Shown: one piece after another, positions 63,839-64,000 of the stretch
How positions within the stretch are numbered: position 1 is the first letter of the stretch
Layout of the letters: each line of letters opens with the position of its first letter
NCBI RefSeq assembly: GCF_964340395.1
Contig: NC_135553.1
Coordinates: 3,490,001-3,554,000, forward strand
DNA length: 64,000 nucleotides
Origin: Glandiceps talaboti
Lineage: Eukaryota; Hemichordata; Enteropneusta; Spengelidae
Reading direction: 5' to 3'
Position numbers and translations under genes: made by a program
The notes under the pieces: generated by a model
What the model saw: only the letters and a program-made list of their open reading frames with translations
Database searches by the model: none
What the model was told of the DNA's origin: nothing

Positions 63839-63942
63839 GTCTGTGTCTGTGTCTGTGTCTGTGTTTGTTTGTGTGTGTGTGTATGTCTGTGTCTGTGTCT
63901 GTGTCTGTGTCTGTGTCTGTGTCTGTGTCTGTGTCTGTGTAG
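63839..63942. repeat. TGTGTC hexamer array
   Basis: About 15 TGTGTC units, interrupted near 63863-63886 by a TG/TTTG stretch. It starts about 75 nt after the CEP131 exon 63690-63764, a layout like that at 60784. Confidence 0.96.
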
Positions 63943-64000
63943 TAATGTGCATGCCTGCATTGGCTTATGCTTACATCATGTGTGTATTTCTCTGTGTATC

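Overview
This is an AT-rich nuclear window from an invertebrate animal. The genes are intron-rich, use the standard code and have GT-AG introns. They carry metazoan-only families: a TRIM-NHL ubiquitin ligase, CEP131 and an SLC10 bile-acid-type transporter. The intergenic DNA and introns hold many minisatellites, short foldback elements and a tRNA-derived SINE. An invertebrate deuterostome (for example a hemichordate or lancelet) would fit, but a lophotrochozoan cannot be excluded from sequence alone.

Layout. 1-2.4 kb: a decayed non-LTR retrotransposon tail and a mariner-like MITE. 2.46-8.78 kb, plus strand: five-exon core of an SLC10 sodium/bile acid cotransporter, with its short N-terminal exon not found. 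8.8-15.0 kb: gene-free, with several MITE or foldback elements, including an hAT-like one with a perfect 8-bp target duplication. 15.0-19.3 kb, plus strand: a complete two-exon TRIM-NHL gene. 19.3-21.1 kb: three different tandem arrays, the first of which repeats the end of the TRIM coding sequence with its stop codon. 23.2-50.16 kb, minus strand: CNOT3, a CCR4-NOT subunit, from ATG to stop, with one low-complexity exon boundary unresolved. 50.16-50.30 kb: compact head-to-head promoter. 50.3 kb to the right edge, plus strand: CEP131, a centriolar-satellite and basal-body coiled-coil protein, with 16 coding exons visible and the 3' end outside the window.

The four genes are housekeeping or signalling genes with no evident shared pathway. 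CNOT3 and CEP131 probably share a promoter. I did not find a convincing new multi-gene system. The most unusual features are structural. Splice junctions of CNOT3 and CEP131 and the TRIM C-terminus have been copied in short tandem duplications. An exact 46-bp repeat starts across an SLC10 splice donor. At least seven small repeat families recur in two or more places within 64 kb.
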